From the NCBI GenBank assembly GCA_903953985.1, contig CAJBLW010000206.1, forward strand, positions 1-8,610: a stretch of DNA of 8,610 nt. The letters run 5' to 3'. The position numbers were made by a program, and so were the translations under genes. The DNA comes from an uncultured Burkholderiales bacterium. GTDB lineage: Bacteria; Pseudomonadota; Gammaproteobacteria; Burkholderiales; Burkholderiaceae_C. The notes under the pieces were generated by a model that worked only from the letters and a program-made list of their open reading frames with translations, did no database searches and was not told where the DNA came from. Shown piece after piece: positions 1 through 6,571 of this stretch. Position 1 is the stretch's first letter. Every line of letters starts with the position of its first letter.

Positions 1-1023
1 AATCGAAACACCGTCGAGGAACATGCCCACAGTGATCAGCATCAAGATGAGCAGTGCCAGCACGCCGTATTCACCCAAGCCCGAGTTGACGATGGCGTTC
101 GTCACCGGATCGATCACCCCCAGCGTGGACAGCGAAAAGGCGAAAATACCCGCCAGTGACACCACCAGCAAGATCACAGCCGACAGCTCGCCCGACTCGC
201 GCAAGATGACAAACAGATCGCGCACCTTGATCGTGCGGTAAATCACCATGCCCACAACCAGGCCATAGAACACCGCCACCACCGCCGCCTCGGTTGGCGT
301 GAACCAACCAGCACGCATGCCGCCCAAAATCAAGACGGGAGCAGCCAAACCCCAAACGGCTTCCACAAAGCTTTTCCACAATTCGGGGCGCGGCAAGCTC
401 GCCTCCAGCGCACCCATTTTGTGCTTGCGGGCCATCCACACCGTGGGCACGATCAAGGCCAAGCCCGCCAGAATGCCCGGAATCATGCCCGCAGCAAACA
501 GCGCAGGCACCGAGGCGCCGGGCACCAGCACCGAATACACGATGAAGGCCACCGAAGGCGGAATCAAAATGTCCGTGGCCGCCGCCGCGCCGACCACACT
601 GGCCGAAAACGACGCGGGGTAACCGGCCCGCGACATGGCCGCGATCATGACCGCACCCACCGCCGCCGCGTTGGCCGGGCCCGAGCCCGAAATACCCCCC
701 AAAAACATGGCCACCACAATCGCCACCAATGGCAGCATGCCGGGGCCACGGCCCACGATGGCGACTGCAAAATTGACCAAACGCAACGCCACACCCGATC
801 GGTCAAAGATGGAACCCACCAGCACGAACATGGGAATGGCCAGCAACGGGTATTTGCCCAGACCGGCGTAAAAGTTTTGCGGCACGGCCAGCAGGCCAAA
901 CCACTGCGCATCCGAGTTGGCCAAGGCAATGCACGCGGCACCGGCCAAACCCAAAGCGGCGCCAATGGGCACGCCCATGAGCATCATGACCACAAAGGCC
1001 ACAAACAGGAGGGTCGGGATCAT
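1..1023 (-). CDS. dctM: TRAP transporter large permease DctM (partial, C-terminus off the left edge)
   Basis: Large membrane subunit of a tripartite ATP-independent periplasmic (TRAP) transporter, the sodium-coupled channel that takes substrate from a periplasmic binding protein. Translation from ATG at 1023 gives 341 residues beginning MIPTLLFVAFVVMMLMGVPI, almost all hydrophobic helices, with family stretches such as LLAIPMFVLVGSIFDRSG, FLGGISGSGPANAAAVG, ILIPPSVAFIVYS and, at the edge, GMFLDGVSI. Family members are about 425-430 residues, so roughly 85 C-terminal residues are missing. The ATG overlaps the dctQ stop (ATGA, 1020-1023), which points to coupled translation and fixes the start. 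The matching binding-protein gene (dctP) is not upstream and may lie beyond the left edge. The substrate is not readable; the neighbouring E1 genes suggest an organic acid or ketone (inference). Confidence 0.95.
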   Translation of the reverse strand, partial: MIPTLLFVAFVVMMLMGVPIGAALGLAGAACIALANSDAQWFGLLAVPQNFYAGLGKYPLLAIPMFVLVGSIFDRSGVALRLVNFAVAIVGRGPGMLPLVAIVVAMFLGGISGSGPANAAAVGAVMIAAMSRAGYPASFSASVVGAAAATDILIPPSVAFIVYSVLVPGASVPALFAAGMIPGILAGLALIVPTVWMARKHKMGALEASLPRPELWKSFVEAVWGLAAPVLILGGMRAGWFTPTEAAVVAVFYGLVVGMVIYRTIKVRDLFVILRESGELSAVILLVVSLAGIFAFSLSTLGVIDPVTNAIVNSGLGEYGVLALLILMLITVGMFLDGVSI

Positions 1024-1538
1024 GGCTGGCGCCCCCGGCGGATGAACAAGCCCAAAGCGCGCCCGGCAATGGCCACCGACAAGACCGGCAGCCAAATCGT
1101 GTACCACCACTGCGGCACGCCAATGCCCGGTGAAGTTTCGCCAAAGCGGAAATCGTCCCAGACCACGCGCACGCTAAGCACCGCGATCAGGGTAAACAGC
1201 ACAAACACCATCAAAGCACCAAAGCGGGCCAGCGTCCGCTGGCGTTTTTCCGACCCGCTGTCGGCAAAGTATTCAATTCGGATTTGACGGTTGCGGGCCA
1301 CCGATGCAGAACCCGCCACCAGCGCCAGCACAATCATCAAAAACACCGAAAACTCTTCCGTCCAGGCAAAGGACTGGTCGGTGAAATAGCGCACCAGCAC
1401 ATTGGCAAAGGTGATGAGCGAGAGCAGCCCCATCACGATCACCGTGAGCCAGTCTTCGATTTTCAGAGGAACGGCGGTTTCTTCATCCGATTCAGCAGCG
1501 GCCACTTCGGCGGGGGCTTGCTCGTGCAAATGGGTCAT
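1020..1538 (-). CDS. dctQ: TRAP transporter small permease DctQ
   Basis: Small four-helix membrane subunit of the TRAP transporter, partner of DctM. The 172 residues contain a charged N-terminal stretch of about 28 residues and then membrane helices near 29-51, 62-82, 106-126 and 145-163. Family signatures are visible: NVLVRYF at the end of helix 1, SFAWTEEFSVFLMI in helix 2, RNRQIRIEYF after it, and SPGIGVPQWWYTIWLPV before helix 4. I chose ATG at 1538 (MTHLHEQ). The open frame extends back to a TTG at 1610, but that adds 24 residues unlike the family. The Shine-Dalgarno is weak (TTTGAGACCT just before ATG). The stop overlaps the dctM start by four bases. It lies 157 bases downstream of the E1 beta gene, so it may be read from the same transcript or from its own promoter. 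Confidence 0.93.
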   Translation of the reverse strand: MTHLHEQAPAEVAAAESDEETAVPLKIEDWLTVIVMGLLSLITFANVLVRYFTDQSFAWTEEFSVFLMIVLALVAGSASVARNRQIRIEYFADSGSEKRQRTLARFGALMVFVLFTLIAVLSVRVVWDDFRFGETSPGIGVPQWWYTIWLPVLSVAIAGRALGLFIRRGRQP

Positions 1539-1695
1539 AGGTCTCAAACCAAATTTAAAATTCACTTTACCATGACGTTCTTGGCCACAAGCCCCTCGAA
1601 CAGGCTCCAAAGCACCCCGGGGACACAGGGATTACCCCACAAGAAAGCTCACAAAGTGCAGGTGCAAGCTGATCACAAACAAGTGGGCAGTAGCC
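1539..1695. other. Intergenic gap between the E1 beta gene and dctQ
   Basis: This 157-base gap holds no convincing gene or terminator. It contains an 8-base palindrome CCCCGGGG (1615-1622) with no loop or T-run. It also has a loose repeated element, AAGCTCACAAAG (1645-1656) and AAGCTGATCACAAAC (1666-1680), and a 14-base block at 1669-1682 that fits the FNR pattern TTGAT-N4-ATCAA at 8 of 10 positions on the minus strand. An AT-rich patch lies just before dctQ (near 1550-1570). I cannot name a promoter with confidence. Lack of a terminator leaves open that the E1 pair and the TRAP genes are co-transcribed. Confidence 0.5.
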
Positions 1696-2670
1696 TCAAC
1701 GTGTGACAGGCTTCAGGCAGTCCTGCGCTGCGGCCACGATTTGCTCGACCGACACGCGGGCCACTGCTTCCAGAACCGGGGCGTAACCCACCGGGATACG
1801 CGGCGCGCCCAGGCGCTTGACGCGCACGCCCAGGGTTTCGGCCACGGTGGCGGCGATTTCGGCGCCAAATCCTGCGGCCTGAATGGCTTCGTGTACCACC
1901 AGCAAATGGCCTGTTTTGGCGGCCGACTTGAGCACCGTTTCCCGGTCCCAAGGCCACAGGGTGCGCAAATCGATCAGCTCGACCTGAATACCCAAAGCCG
2001 CCAATTGCTCGCAAGCCGCATGGCACACCTGCACCTGTCGGCTCCAGCTGACCATCGTCAAATGATCTCCTGGACGCAGCACAGCGGCCTTCCCCAAGGG
2101 CACCTGCACGCCTTCGTCCACGGTCCCTTCCAAACTCCACAGGGTCTTGTGTTCCATATAAACCACCGGGTCACCGCATTGCATGGCCGCGCGCAGTAAG
2201 GAATAGTTGTCTTGCACCGAGCCTGGGCACACCACCACCAGGCCGGGCATGTGGGCAAACCAGGCTTCGAGGGACTGCGAATGCTGCGCCGCTGAGGCAT
2301 CCCAGATGCCAATGGGCATGCGGGCCACCAGCGGCACACGGCCCTGGCCGCCAAACATGTAACGGTTTTTGGCGGCCTGGTTGATGATTTCGTCCATGCC
2401 GCACAGGGCAAAGTCGACCACACGCATTTCCACCACCGGGCGCATACCCGCCAGCGCCATGCCCACCCCGCCGCCCATGATGGCCGCTTCGCTGATGGGG
2501 GTGTCGATGATGCGGTGTGTGCCAAAGGTCTGTTGCAGGCCTTTGTACTGGCCAAAGATACCTCCCCGTCCCACGTCTTCGCCCATGACCACCACACGCT
2601 CGTCGGCTTCCATTTCGCGCTGCACGGCCAGCACGGCGGCCTGGCTGTAACTCATCGTGTTCAAAACCAT
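1696..2670 (-). CDS. Thiamine-diphosphate 2-oxoacid dehydrogenase E1, beta subunit (AcoB/PdhB-like)
   Basis: Beta half of a heterotetrameric E1 (acetoin, pyruvate or branched-chain 2-oxoacid dehydrogenase family), which decarboxylates or cleaves its substrate on thiamine diphosphate and passes the acyl group to an E2 lipoyl protein. The 324 residues follow the family from end to end: GEDVGRGGIFGQ (30-41), DTPISEAAIMGGGVGMALAG (56-75) with the cofactor-activating Glu61, GRVPLVARMPIG (110-121), AQHSQSLEAWFAHMPGL (128-144) with conserved His130, then a transketolase C-terminal domain with SWSRQVQVCH and IDLRTLWPWD. ATG at 2670 is preceded by AGGAG with a 7-base spacer; the 41-residue upward extension of the frame runs inside the alpha gene and is spurious. 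It overlaps the alpha gene by 10 bases. The segment after PG (CPGSVQDNYSLLRAAM) departs from the usual DAKGLL wording. Acetoin versus another oxoacid cannot be decided. Confidence 0.92.
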   Translation of the reverse strand: MVLNTMSYSQAAVLAVQREMEADERVVVMGEDVGRGGIFGQYKGLQQTFGTHRIIDTPISEAAIMGGGVGMALAGMRPVVEMRVVDFALCGMDEIINQAAKNRYMFGGQGRVPLVARMPIGIWDASAAQHSQSLEAWFAHMPGLVVVCPGSVQDNYSLLRAAMQCGDPVVYMEHKTLWSLEGTVDEGVQVPLGKAAVLRPGDHLTMVSWSRQVQVCHAACEQLAALGIQVELIDLRTLWPWDRETVLKSAAKTGHLLVVHEAIQAAGFGAEIAATVAETLGVRVKRLGAPRIPVGYAPVLEAVARVSVEQIVAAAQDCLKPVTR

Positions 2671-3680
2671 TGACCTTCTCCTGTGGTCTGGATGTCGGTG
2701 TAAGCGGCTGACACATCGGGCCAAGGCGCTTGGTCCGCTGCCTGCATGGCCGACTGCACTTCGGCTTGGGCTTGTTGGTCCATCTGGTCGCACGCGGCAT
2801 CGGTGCTGCCCAGCGCCAGCAGGGCGCGGCGGGCGTTCCGAATCGGGTCATTTTTCAGGGCTTCTTCGACTTCCCGGGGGTCTCGGTAAGCGGCCAGGTC
2901 CACCGACACATGGCCTTTGACGCGGTAAGTGCTGGCATGCAACAGCCGTGGCCCTTGGCCTGCGCGAATGGCCTGCACCAGCTCGGCGGCTTTTTCGTGA
3001 ACAGCCCACACATCGTTGCCGTCGACTTGGTGCGCGGCGATGCCCAGGCTTTCGCTGCGCGCCGAGGCGCCAGGTCCGGCGATCATGGGGCCGCTGGCGG
3101 TGGTGGCACTCCAGCGGTTGTCTTCACACACAAAGAGCACCGGCAAGTGATGCACCTGCGCCCAGTTGAGGGCTTCTAAAAACGGCCCCCGGTTGGTGGC
3201 GCCGTCACCAAAGAAGCAGACGGTGATGTCGCTGCGACCCTGCAGTTTTTGGGCGTGTGCAGCGCCCACGGCGATGGGCAGACCCGCCGCCACCACGCCA
3301 TTGGCCCCCAGCATGCCAACCGAAAAATCGGCAATGTGCATGGAGCCGCCTTTGCCCCCGTTAAACCCTGTGGCCTTGCCGTACAGCTCGCACATCATGC
3401 GGCTCAGGTCTGCCCCCTTGGCCAGGGTGTGGCCATGGCCACGGTGGGTGGAGGTCAGGTAATCGTTGGGGGTGAGGTGGGCGCACACGCCGGCGGCCAC
3501 ACCTTCCTGTCCGGTGGACAGGTGCAAGGGGCCGCGCACTTTGGCGCTGCCGTCGGCGGTTTTGTTGTAGGCGCTGACGCCTCCCTGGCTCAGGATTTCT
3601 GCGGCATTTTCAAACGCCCGGATACGGGCCATGCAAAGATACAAAGCAACCAATGCGTCTTTTTGAGCGGTGGAGGGCAA
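2661..3680 (-). CDS. Thiamine-diphosphate 2-oxoacid dehydrogenase E1, alpha subunit (AcoA/PdhA-like)
   Basis: Alpha half of the E1 heterotetramer, carrying the main thiamine-diphosphate binding motif. The 339 residues show PLHLSTGQEGVAAG (51-64), STHRGHGHTLAKG (77-89), GFNGGKGGSMHI (105-116) and the GDG...N motif from G158 to N188, ending FVCEDN. The later YRVKGHVSVD (252-261) and AYRDPREVEEALKNDPI (264-280) correspond to the family's YR-x-x-GHS...YR...DPI region. Length agrees with AcoA-type subunits (about 325-340). The start is a TTG at 3680: AGGAG lies 7-8 bases upstream, no ATG is near, and the next in-frame ATG (codon 17) would cut a conserved helix. Odd points are Arg164 in GDGATNRG, where Glu or Gln is usual, and GHVSVD where GHS-x-SD is usual. 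E2 and E3 genes are absent here, so a partner complex elsewhere, or a different role, must be assumed. Confidence 0.92.
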   Translation of the reverse strand: MPSTAQKDALVALYLCMARIRAFENAAEILSQGGVSAYNKTADGSAKVRGPLHLSTGQEGVAAGVCAHLTPNDYLTSTHRGHGHTLAKGADLSRMMCELYGKATGFNGGKGGSMHIADFSVGMLGANGVVAAGLPIAVGAAHAQKLQGRSDITVCFFGDGATNRGPFLEALNWAQVHHLPVLFVCEDNRWSATTASGPMIAGPGASARSESLGIAAHQVDGNDVWAVHEKAAELVQAIRAGQGPRLLHASTYRVKGHVSVDLAAYRDPREVEEALKNDPIRNARRALLALGSTDAACDQMDQQAQAEVQSAMQAADQAPWPDVSAAYTDIQTTGEGQWF

Positions 3681-3804
3681 TCGATGTCTCCTGTGTTGAG
3701 ATCGCCCCGAAAAACAACTTTCTCAAGGCCATGACACTCTAGTGGCATTTGACTTAAAGACATGCGCGCAGGTGACAGGGGCCCTTGAGCTTTTAAACGA
3801 GGTC
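3681..3804. other. Intergenic gap between alr and the E1 alpha gene
   Basis: This 124-base gap should hold the promoter of the E1 pair (read on the minus strand). I see the Shine-Dalgarno AGGAG at 3688-3692 serving the TTG start at 3680. There is also an inverted repeat TTGAGA (3696-3701) / TCTCAA (3721-3726) with a 19-base spacer that could be a regulator site or chance. A 6-base palindrome GGGCCC lies near 3780. No T-tract hairpin terminator follows alr. A -24/-12 (sigma-54) promoter, common for acetoin operons, was looked for and not found. Confidence 0.45.
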
Positions 3805-4899
3805 TCAGACCACCACCACGGGCACACGCGCAGCCAGCGCACACATGAGCTCGTAGCCCACGGTTCCTGCCGCTTGCGCCACTTCATCGATGCTCAGCAC
3901 CGCACCTTGGGCCGACTGCCCCCAGAGCGTGACAACGCTGCCCACACCCGCATCGGACAATGAACTCAGGTCCACCGTCAGCATGTCCATGCTCACACGA
4001 CCCACCGTGCGGCTCCGTGCGCCGTCCACCAGCACCGGCGTACCAGTGGGGCAGCTGCGCGGGTAACCGTCGGCATAGCCGCAAGCCACCACGCCAATGC
4101 GCATGGCTTGGTCAGCCACGAAACTGGAGCCGTAACCCACGCTGTCCCCCGCCTGCAAGTGCTGCACCGCAATGATTTGGGCATGCAAGCTCATGGCGGG
4201 CAGCAGGCCCCAATGGGCAGCGCTGTGTTCTGGAAAGTCGGGCGAGCTGCCGTAAACGGCAATGCCAGGGCGAATCCAATCGGCTTTCACAGCCAGATCG
4301 TGCGCATGGCGCAAGGTGGCGGCGCTGTTGCTCACACTGCGCTCGCCAGGCAGGTCGCGGGTGGCTTCTTCAAACAAAGCCATTTGTGCGGCAATGCCTT
4401 TGGGACCATCGGCGTCGCTGAAGTGCGTCATGAGCGAAATCTCGTCCACCTGGGGTAAGGCGTTCAGACGCGTCCAGGCCGAGCGAAAGCGTTGCGGGGC
4501 AAAGCCCAACCGGTTCATGCCCGAGTTCATTTTCAAAAACACCCGGTGCGGCTCGTGCGTCTTGTGCAGCGCCAGCATGTCGATCTGCTCGTCGCAATGC
4601 ACCGTGTGCCACAGGTGCAGGCGCGAGCACAGCTCCAGGTCACGCGCCTCAAACGCGCCTTCCAGCAGCAAAATCGGGCCGCGCCAGCCCAAAGCGCGCA
4701 CGCGTTCGGCCTCGCCCAAGTCCAGCAGGGCAAAACCGTCAGCACCGCGCAAGCCGTCAAACACCCGCTCAATGCCGTGTCCGTAGGCATTGGCCTTGAC
4801 CACCGCCCACACCTGGGCATCGGGTGCGGCTTGGCGTGCCAAAGCCAGGTTGTGACGCAAGGCAGCGGTGTGGAGGGTGGCTTGAATGGGGCGGGGCAT
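3805..4899 (-). CDS. alr: Alanine racemase (PLP-dependent)
   Basis: Converts L-alanine to D-alanine for peptidoglycan in the cytoplasm. The 364 residues form the N-terminal PLP barrel and C-terminal beta domain. VVKANAYGHG gives the PLP Schiff-base lysine (Lys35); MNSGMNRLGF, MTHFSDAD, SNSAAT (190-195) and RPGIAVYG (210-217) line the cofactor site; GYGSSF carries the second catalytic base, Tyr256; GRVSMDM (Asp305) is the substrate-entry motif; and VGYELMCALAARVP is the usual C-terminus. The start is ATG at 4899 (MPRPIQATLHTAALRHN), the form usual in Burkholderiales. The frame also has an ATG at 4941, but that codon lies inside the terminator hairpin of the gene upstream and would add 14 hydrophobic residues foreign to the family. 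No Shine-Dalgarno is visible before 4899. It is probably a separate transcription unit from the phytase-like gene. Confidence 0.96.
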   Translation of the reverse strand: MPRPIQATLHTAALRHNLALARQAAPDAQVWAVVKANAYGHGIERVFDGLRGADGFALLDLGEAERVRALGWRGPILLLEGAFEARDLELCSRLHLWHTVHCDEQIDMLALHKTHEPHRVFLKMNSGMNRLGFAPQRFRSAWTRLNALPQVDEISLMTHFSDADGPKGIAAQMALFEEATRDLPGERSVSNSAATLRHAHDLAVKADWIRPGIAVYGSSPDFPEHSAAHWGLLPAMSLHAQIIAVQHLQAGDSVGYGSSFVADQAMRIGVVACGYADGYPRSCPTGTPVLVDGARSRTVGRVSMDMLTVDLSSLSDAGVGSVVTLWGQSAQGAVLSIDEVAQAAGTVGYELMCALAARVPVVVV

Positions 4900-4911
4900 G
4901 GGCAATACATG

Positions 4912-4946
4912 AAAAAGGCCGATGAAGTATGCCAGCTTCATCGGCC
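4912..4946 (-). terminator. Rho-independent terminator of the phytase-like gene
   Basis: On the minus strand a perfect 11-base stem GGCCGATGAAG / CTTCATCGGCC (4946-4936 and 4927-4917) with an 8-base loop is followed at once by TTTTT (4916-4912). It begins 42 bases after the stop codon of the phytase-like gene (4989), so it ends that transcript. It sits only 12 bases before the alr start codon. A weaker inverted repeat CAGCGC / GCGCTG (4957-4962 and 4971-4976) lies between the stop codon and this hairpin. On the plus strand there is no T-run, so it acts in one direction only. Confidence 0.88.
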
Positions 4947-4988
4947 CGAGGAACCTCAGCGCACGCGAGGGCGCTGCGCAGCGGAAGG

Positions 4989-6359
4989 TCAGCGTGCCTT
5001 TAAAAACTCGCCCACTTCCAGCAACACCAACTCGTTGTCGTCGGCCTTGTTGGGGTCGCGGCTGCTGGAGAACGGCAGGTTGTTGTCGTTGCCCACCACA
5101 ATGTGCGTCGCGTCCACCACGTCCACGTTTTCAATGGTGAAGAAGGGGAAGCTCAAAGCGCCATTGACCAGCGGCTTGCGGGCCAGCTTGTTCGGGTCTT
5201 GCATGTTCATCAAGTCGATGTAGCCGATCTTGCGCAGCGGGCCGCCCACATTGGCTTCTGTCAGCTCGACTTTGTACACGCGCTTGAACTTGGGCAGGTC
5301 GTGGAAGCAATCGGTGCGCTTGACGCCCTCGGGGCAAGCTTTTTCGGGTGTACCTTCGCCGTTGTCGCGCTCGATGATCAGGCCCGTGGTCTCGTCGATC
5401 ATGTTGAAGTCCCCGATGGCGTGGTGGTTGCCTTCCATCACGTACTTCCAGTGGCGGCCGGTCCATTTTTCGGCTTTCACATCAAATTCCAGCACACGCA
5501 AGTACTGCTTGCCGTCCAGCATCTCTGGGCCCTTGGTGGCCTCGTCCCACAAAGCGCCTTCCAGCAAGGCATAGAGCTTGCTGCCGTCTTTGGACGCGGC
5601 CATGCCTTCGTAGCCCTTGGATCGGCGTGACTGGAAACGCACCAACTGGTCCGGCGAGCCGGGGGTGATGACCGCAGGGTGGTCGGGCGAGCGCACGACT
5701 TTGCCGTCGACTTGCGTCTCGAACACCGCTTGCACTTTGCCCTTCATGTCGGTCTTGACCAGAAAAGGGCCAAATTCGTCGCCGATCCAGATCGAGCCAC
5801 CTGCAAACTGAAAGCTCTCGGTGTCAAAGTCCGAACCGGTCAGGTAACGCTGCTTGGTGCCTTCGTGGACGATGCGAAACGGCACTTTTTTGTCCGGATC
5901 GTGCAAAAACACCGTGCTCAAGCGTTTGAATTCGCCCGTTTTGAAGTCCACTTTGTAATGGTTCAGGTAGAGCATGAAATCGGGCGAATTGGCTTTGGAG
6001 CCCGCGCCGTTGTCGGTCAAGAGCCAGAAGCTGCCGTCGGCCATGCGCTTGATGCCCGAGTGGCCTTGCACGGGCTGGCCTTTAAAAGGCAAAAACACGC
6101 CAGTGTGACGCCCTGCCGACAGGCCTTCGACGCTGCCGATTTTCTCGACGCGCTGACCGGTGGTGAATTTGCCACTGACCTGGAGATCGGCCGGGGCGTC
6201 TTTGGGCGCAGAGATCAGGCTCAGGGCGGGCAGCATGGCGTGGCCAGCCAAAGTGGCAGGGAATGCGTTTTGCGCTTGGACTTGCAAAGCCCCTGTGGCG
6301 CAAACCAGCATCCAGGCCGCAGCAGCTGCGCTCAAACGGTGAGGCAATGGGAATTTCAT
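4989..6359 (-). CDS. Secreted phytase-like / esterase-like protein (PF13449 family)
   Basis: Predicted exported protein of 456 residues. A signal peptide is clear: basic MKFPLPHR, a hydrophobic stretch to about residue 24, and a likely cut after QVQA (29/30). The mature part reads as a beta-propeller of the 'esterase-like activity of phytase' family: SGIKRMADGSFWLLTDNGAG (101-120), FDTESFQFAGGSIWIGDEFGPF (178-199), GYEGMAASKDGSKLYALLEG (249-268), TTGLIIERDNGEG (324-336) and, near the end, ENVDVVDATHIVVGNDNNLP (410-429) followed by FSSSR. Acidic and Asn-rich loops of this kind suggest bound calcium (inference). Cys342 and Cys351 could form a disulfide in the periplasm. Family members have mostly not been tested biochemically, so phytase action is not established. 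The ATG at 6359 has only a weak GAG before it. It stands alone: divergent from dedA and closed by the terminator at 4946-4912. Confidence 0.9.
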   Translation of the reverse strand: MKFPLPHRLSAAAAAWMLVCATGALQVQAQNAFPATLAGHAMLPALSLISAPKDAPADLQVSGKFTTGQRVEKIGSVEGLSAGRHTGVFLPFKGQPVQGHSGIKRMADGSFWLLTDNGAGSKANSPDFMLYLNHYKVDFKTGEFKRLSTVFLHDPDKKVPFRIVHEGTKQRYLTGSDFDTESFQFAGGSIWIGDEFGPFLVKTDMKGKVQAVFETQVDGKVVRSPDHPAVITPGSPDQLVRFQSRRSKGYEGMAASKDGSKLYALLEGALWDEATKGPEMLDGKQYLRVLEFDVKAEKWTGRHWKYVMEGNHHAIGDFNMIDETTGLIIERDNGEGTPEKACPEGVKRTDCFHDLPKFKRVYKVELTEANVGGPLRKIGYIDLMNMQDPNKLARKPLVNGALSFPFFTIENVDVVDATHIVVGNDNNLPFSSSRDPNKADDNELVLLEVGEFLKAR

Positions 6360-6386
6360 GGTGATCTCAGCAGAAGTTAAGAGTTT

Positions 6387-6400
6387 TTGAACTTAATCAA
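6387..6400. promoter_or_regulatory. Candidate FNR/CRP-family binding site
   Basis: TTGAA-CTTA-ATCAA matches the FNR/ANR consensus TTGAT-N4-ATCAA at 9 of 10 fixed positions. Its centre lies about 34 bases upstream of the phytase-like start codon and about 178 bases upstream of dedA. A class II activator site would sit 41.5 bases from the transcription start, which here would fall inside the phytase-like gene. If real it would therefore more likely act as a repressor site for that gene, or work on the other strand. This is a match by eye only. Confidence 0.3.
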
Positions 6401-6423
6401 CCGCCATGAAACTGGCATGAACC
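6401..6423 (+). promoter_or_regulatory. 11-base direct repeats resembling a weak Pho box
   Basis: CCGCCAT-GAAA-CTGGCAT (6401-6418) fits the enterobacterial Pho-box pattern CTGTCAT-N4-CTGTCAT at 5 of 7 and 6 of 7 positions in the two half sites, with the correct 11-base spacing. A third, poorer unit (CTTCCGT, 6423-6429) follows in phase. A PhoB site would make sense beside a phytase-like gene, but the repeats point towards dedA and no -10 box lies where a PhoB-dependent promoter would need it. It may be chance. Confidence 0.18.
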
Positions 6424-6571
6424 TTCCGTGACAAGGGCAAGACGGGCAGTGCCTGCTGCACCCCTTTCCCCACGCCAAAAGGGGCTTGCAAATGATTTAC
6501 ACTGATCCGCTGCTTTTTAACCCCGCACAATCTGCCTGAGCTGTTCAGGTACTGGCTGAATCTTGTCATCC

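Larger units (their letters stand above)
6360..6571. other. Divergent intergenic region between the phytase-like gene and dedA
   Basis: These 212 bases should hold the promoters of both the minus-strand phytase-like gene and the plus-strand dedA group. Visible structure, left to right: an FNR-like palindrome (6387-6400); an 11-base-spaced direct repeat CATGAA...CATGAA (6401-6423); an inverted repeat CCCCTTT / AAAGGGG (6461-6467 and 6478-6484) with a 10-base loop and no T-run; and a small hairpin CCTGA / TCAGG (6535-6539 and 6545-6549) just before dedA. Candidate -10 boxes on the plus strand (TACACT at 6498, CACAAT at 6526) have no good -35 partner, so I do not call a promoter. No small open frame here looks like a gene. 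Confidence 0.5.

Noticed and set aside
421..1287. Long plus-strand open frame (288 codons) opposite dctM and dctQ
   Set aside because: Its product is rich in His, Arg and Gln with no family pattern, and it lies antisense to two clearly recognised transporter genes. It is a shadow of GC-rich coding sequence.
1615..1622. CCCCGGGG palindrome after the E1 beta gene as a terminator
   Set aside because: It has no loop and no T-tract; palindromes this short are common in GC-rich DNA.
2671..2793. Upstream extension of the E1 beta gene by 41 codons
   Set aside because: It lies inside the E1 alpha gene in another frame, and a strong AGGAG marks ATG at 2670 as the start.
3681..3804. Possible sigma-54 (-24/-12) promoter before the E1 alpha gene
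   Set aside because: A TGGC and a TTGT occur near 3710-3735 on the minus strand, but their spacing is about three bases too long for the -24/-12 rule.
5679..6380. Plus-strand open frame of 233 codons opposite the phytase-like gene
   Set aside because: It is antisense to a gene with a signal peptide and family motifs; no Shine-Dalgarno or recognisable domain.
6461..6484. Inverted repeat CCCCTTT / AAAGGGG as a terminator
   Set aside because: No T-run follows on either strand and no gene ends there. It could be an operator or chance.
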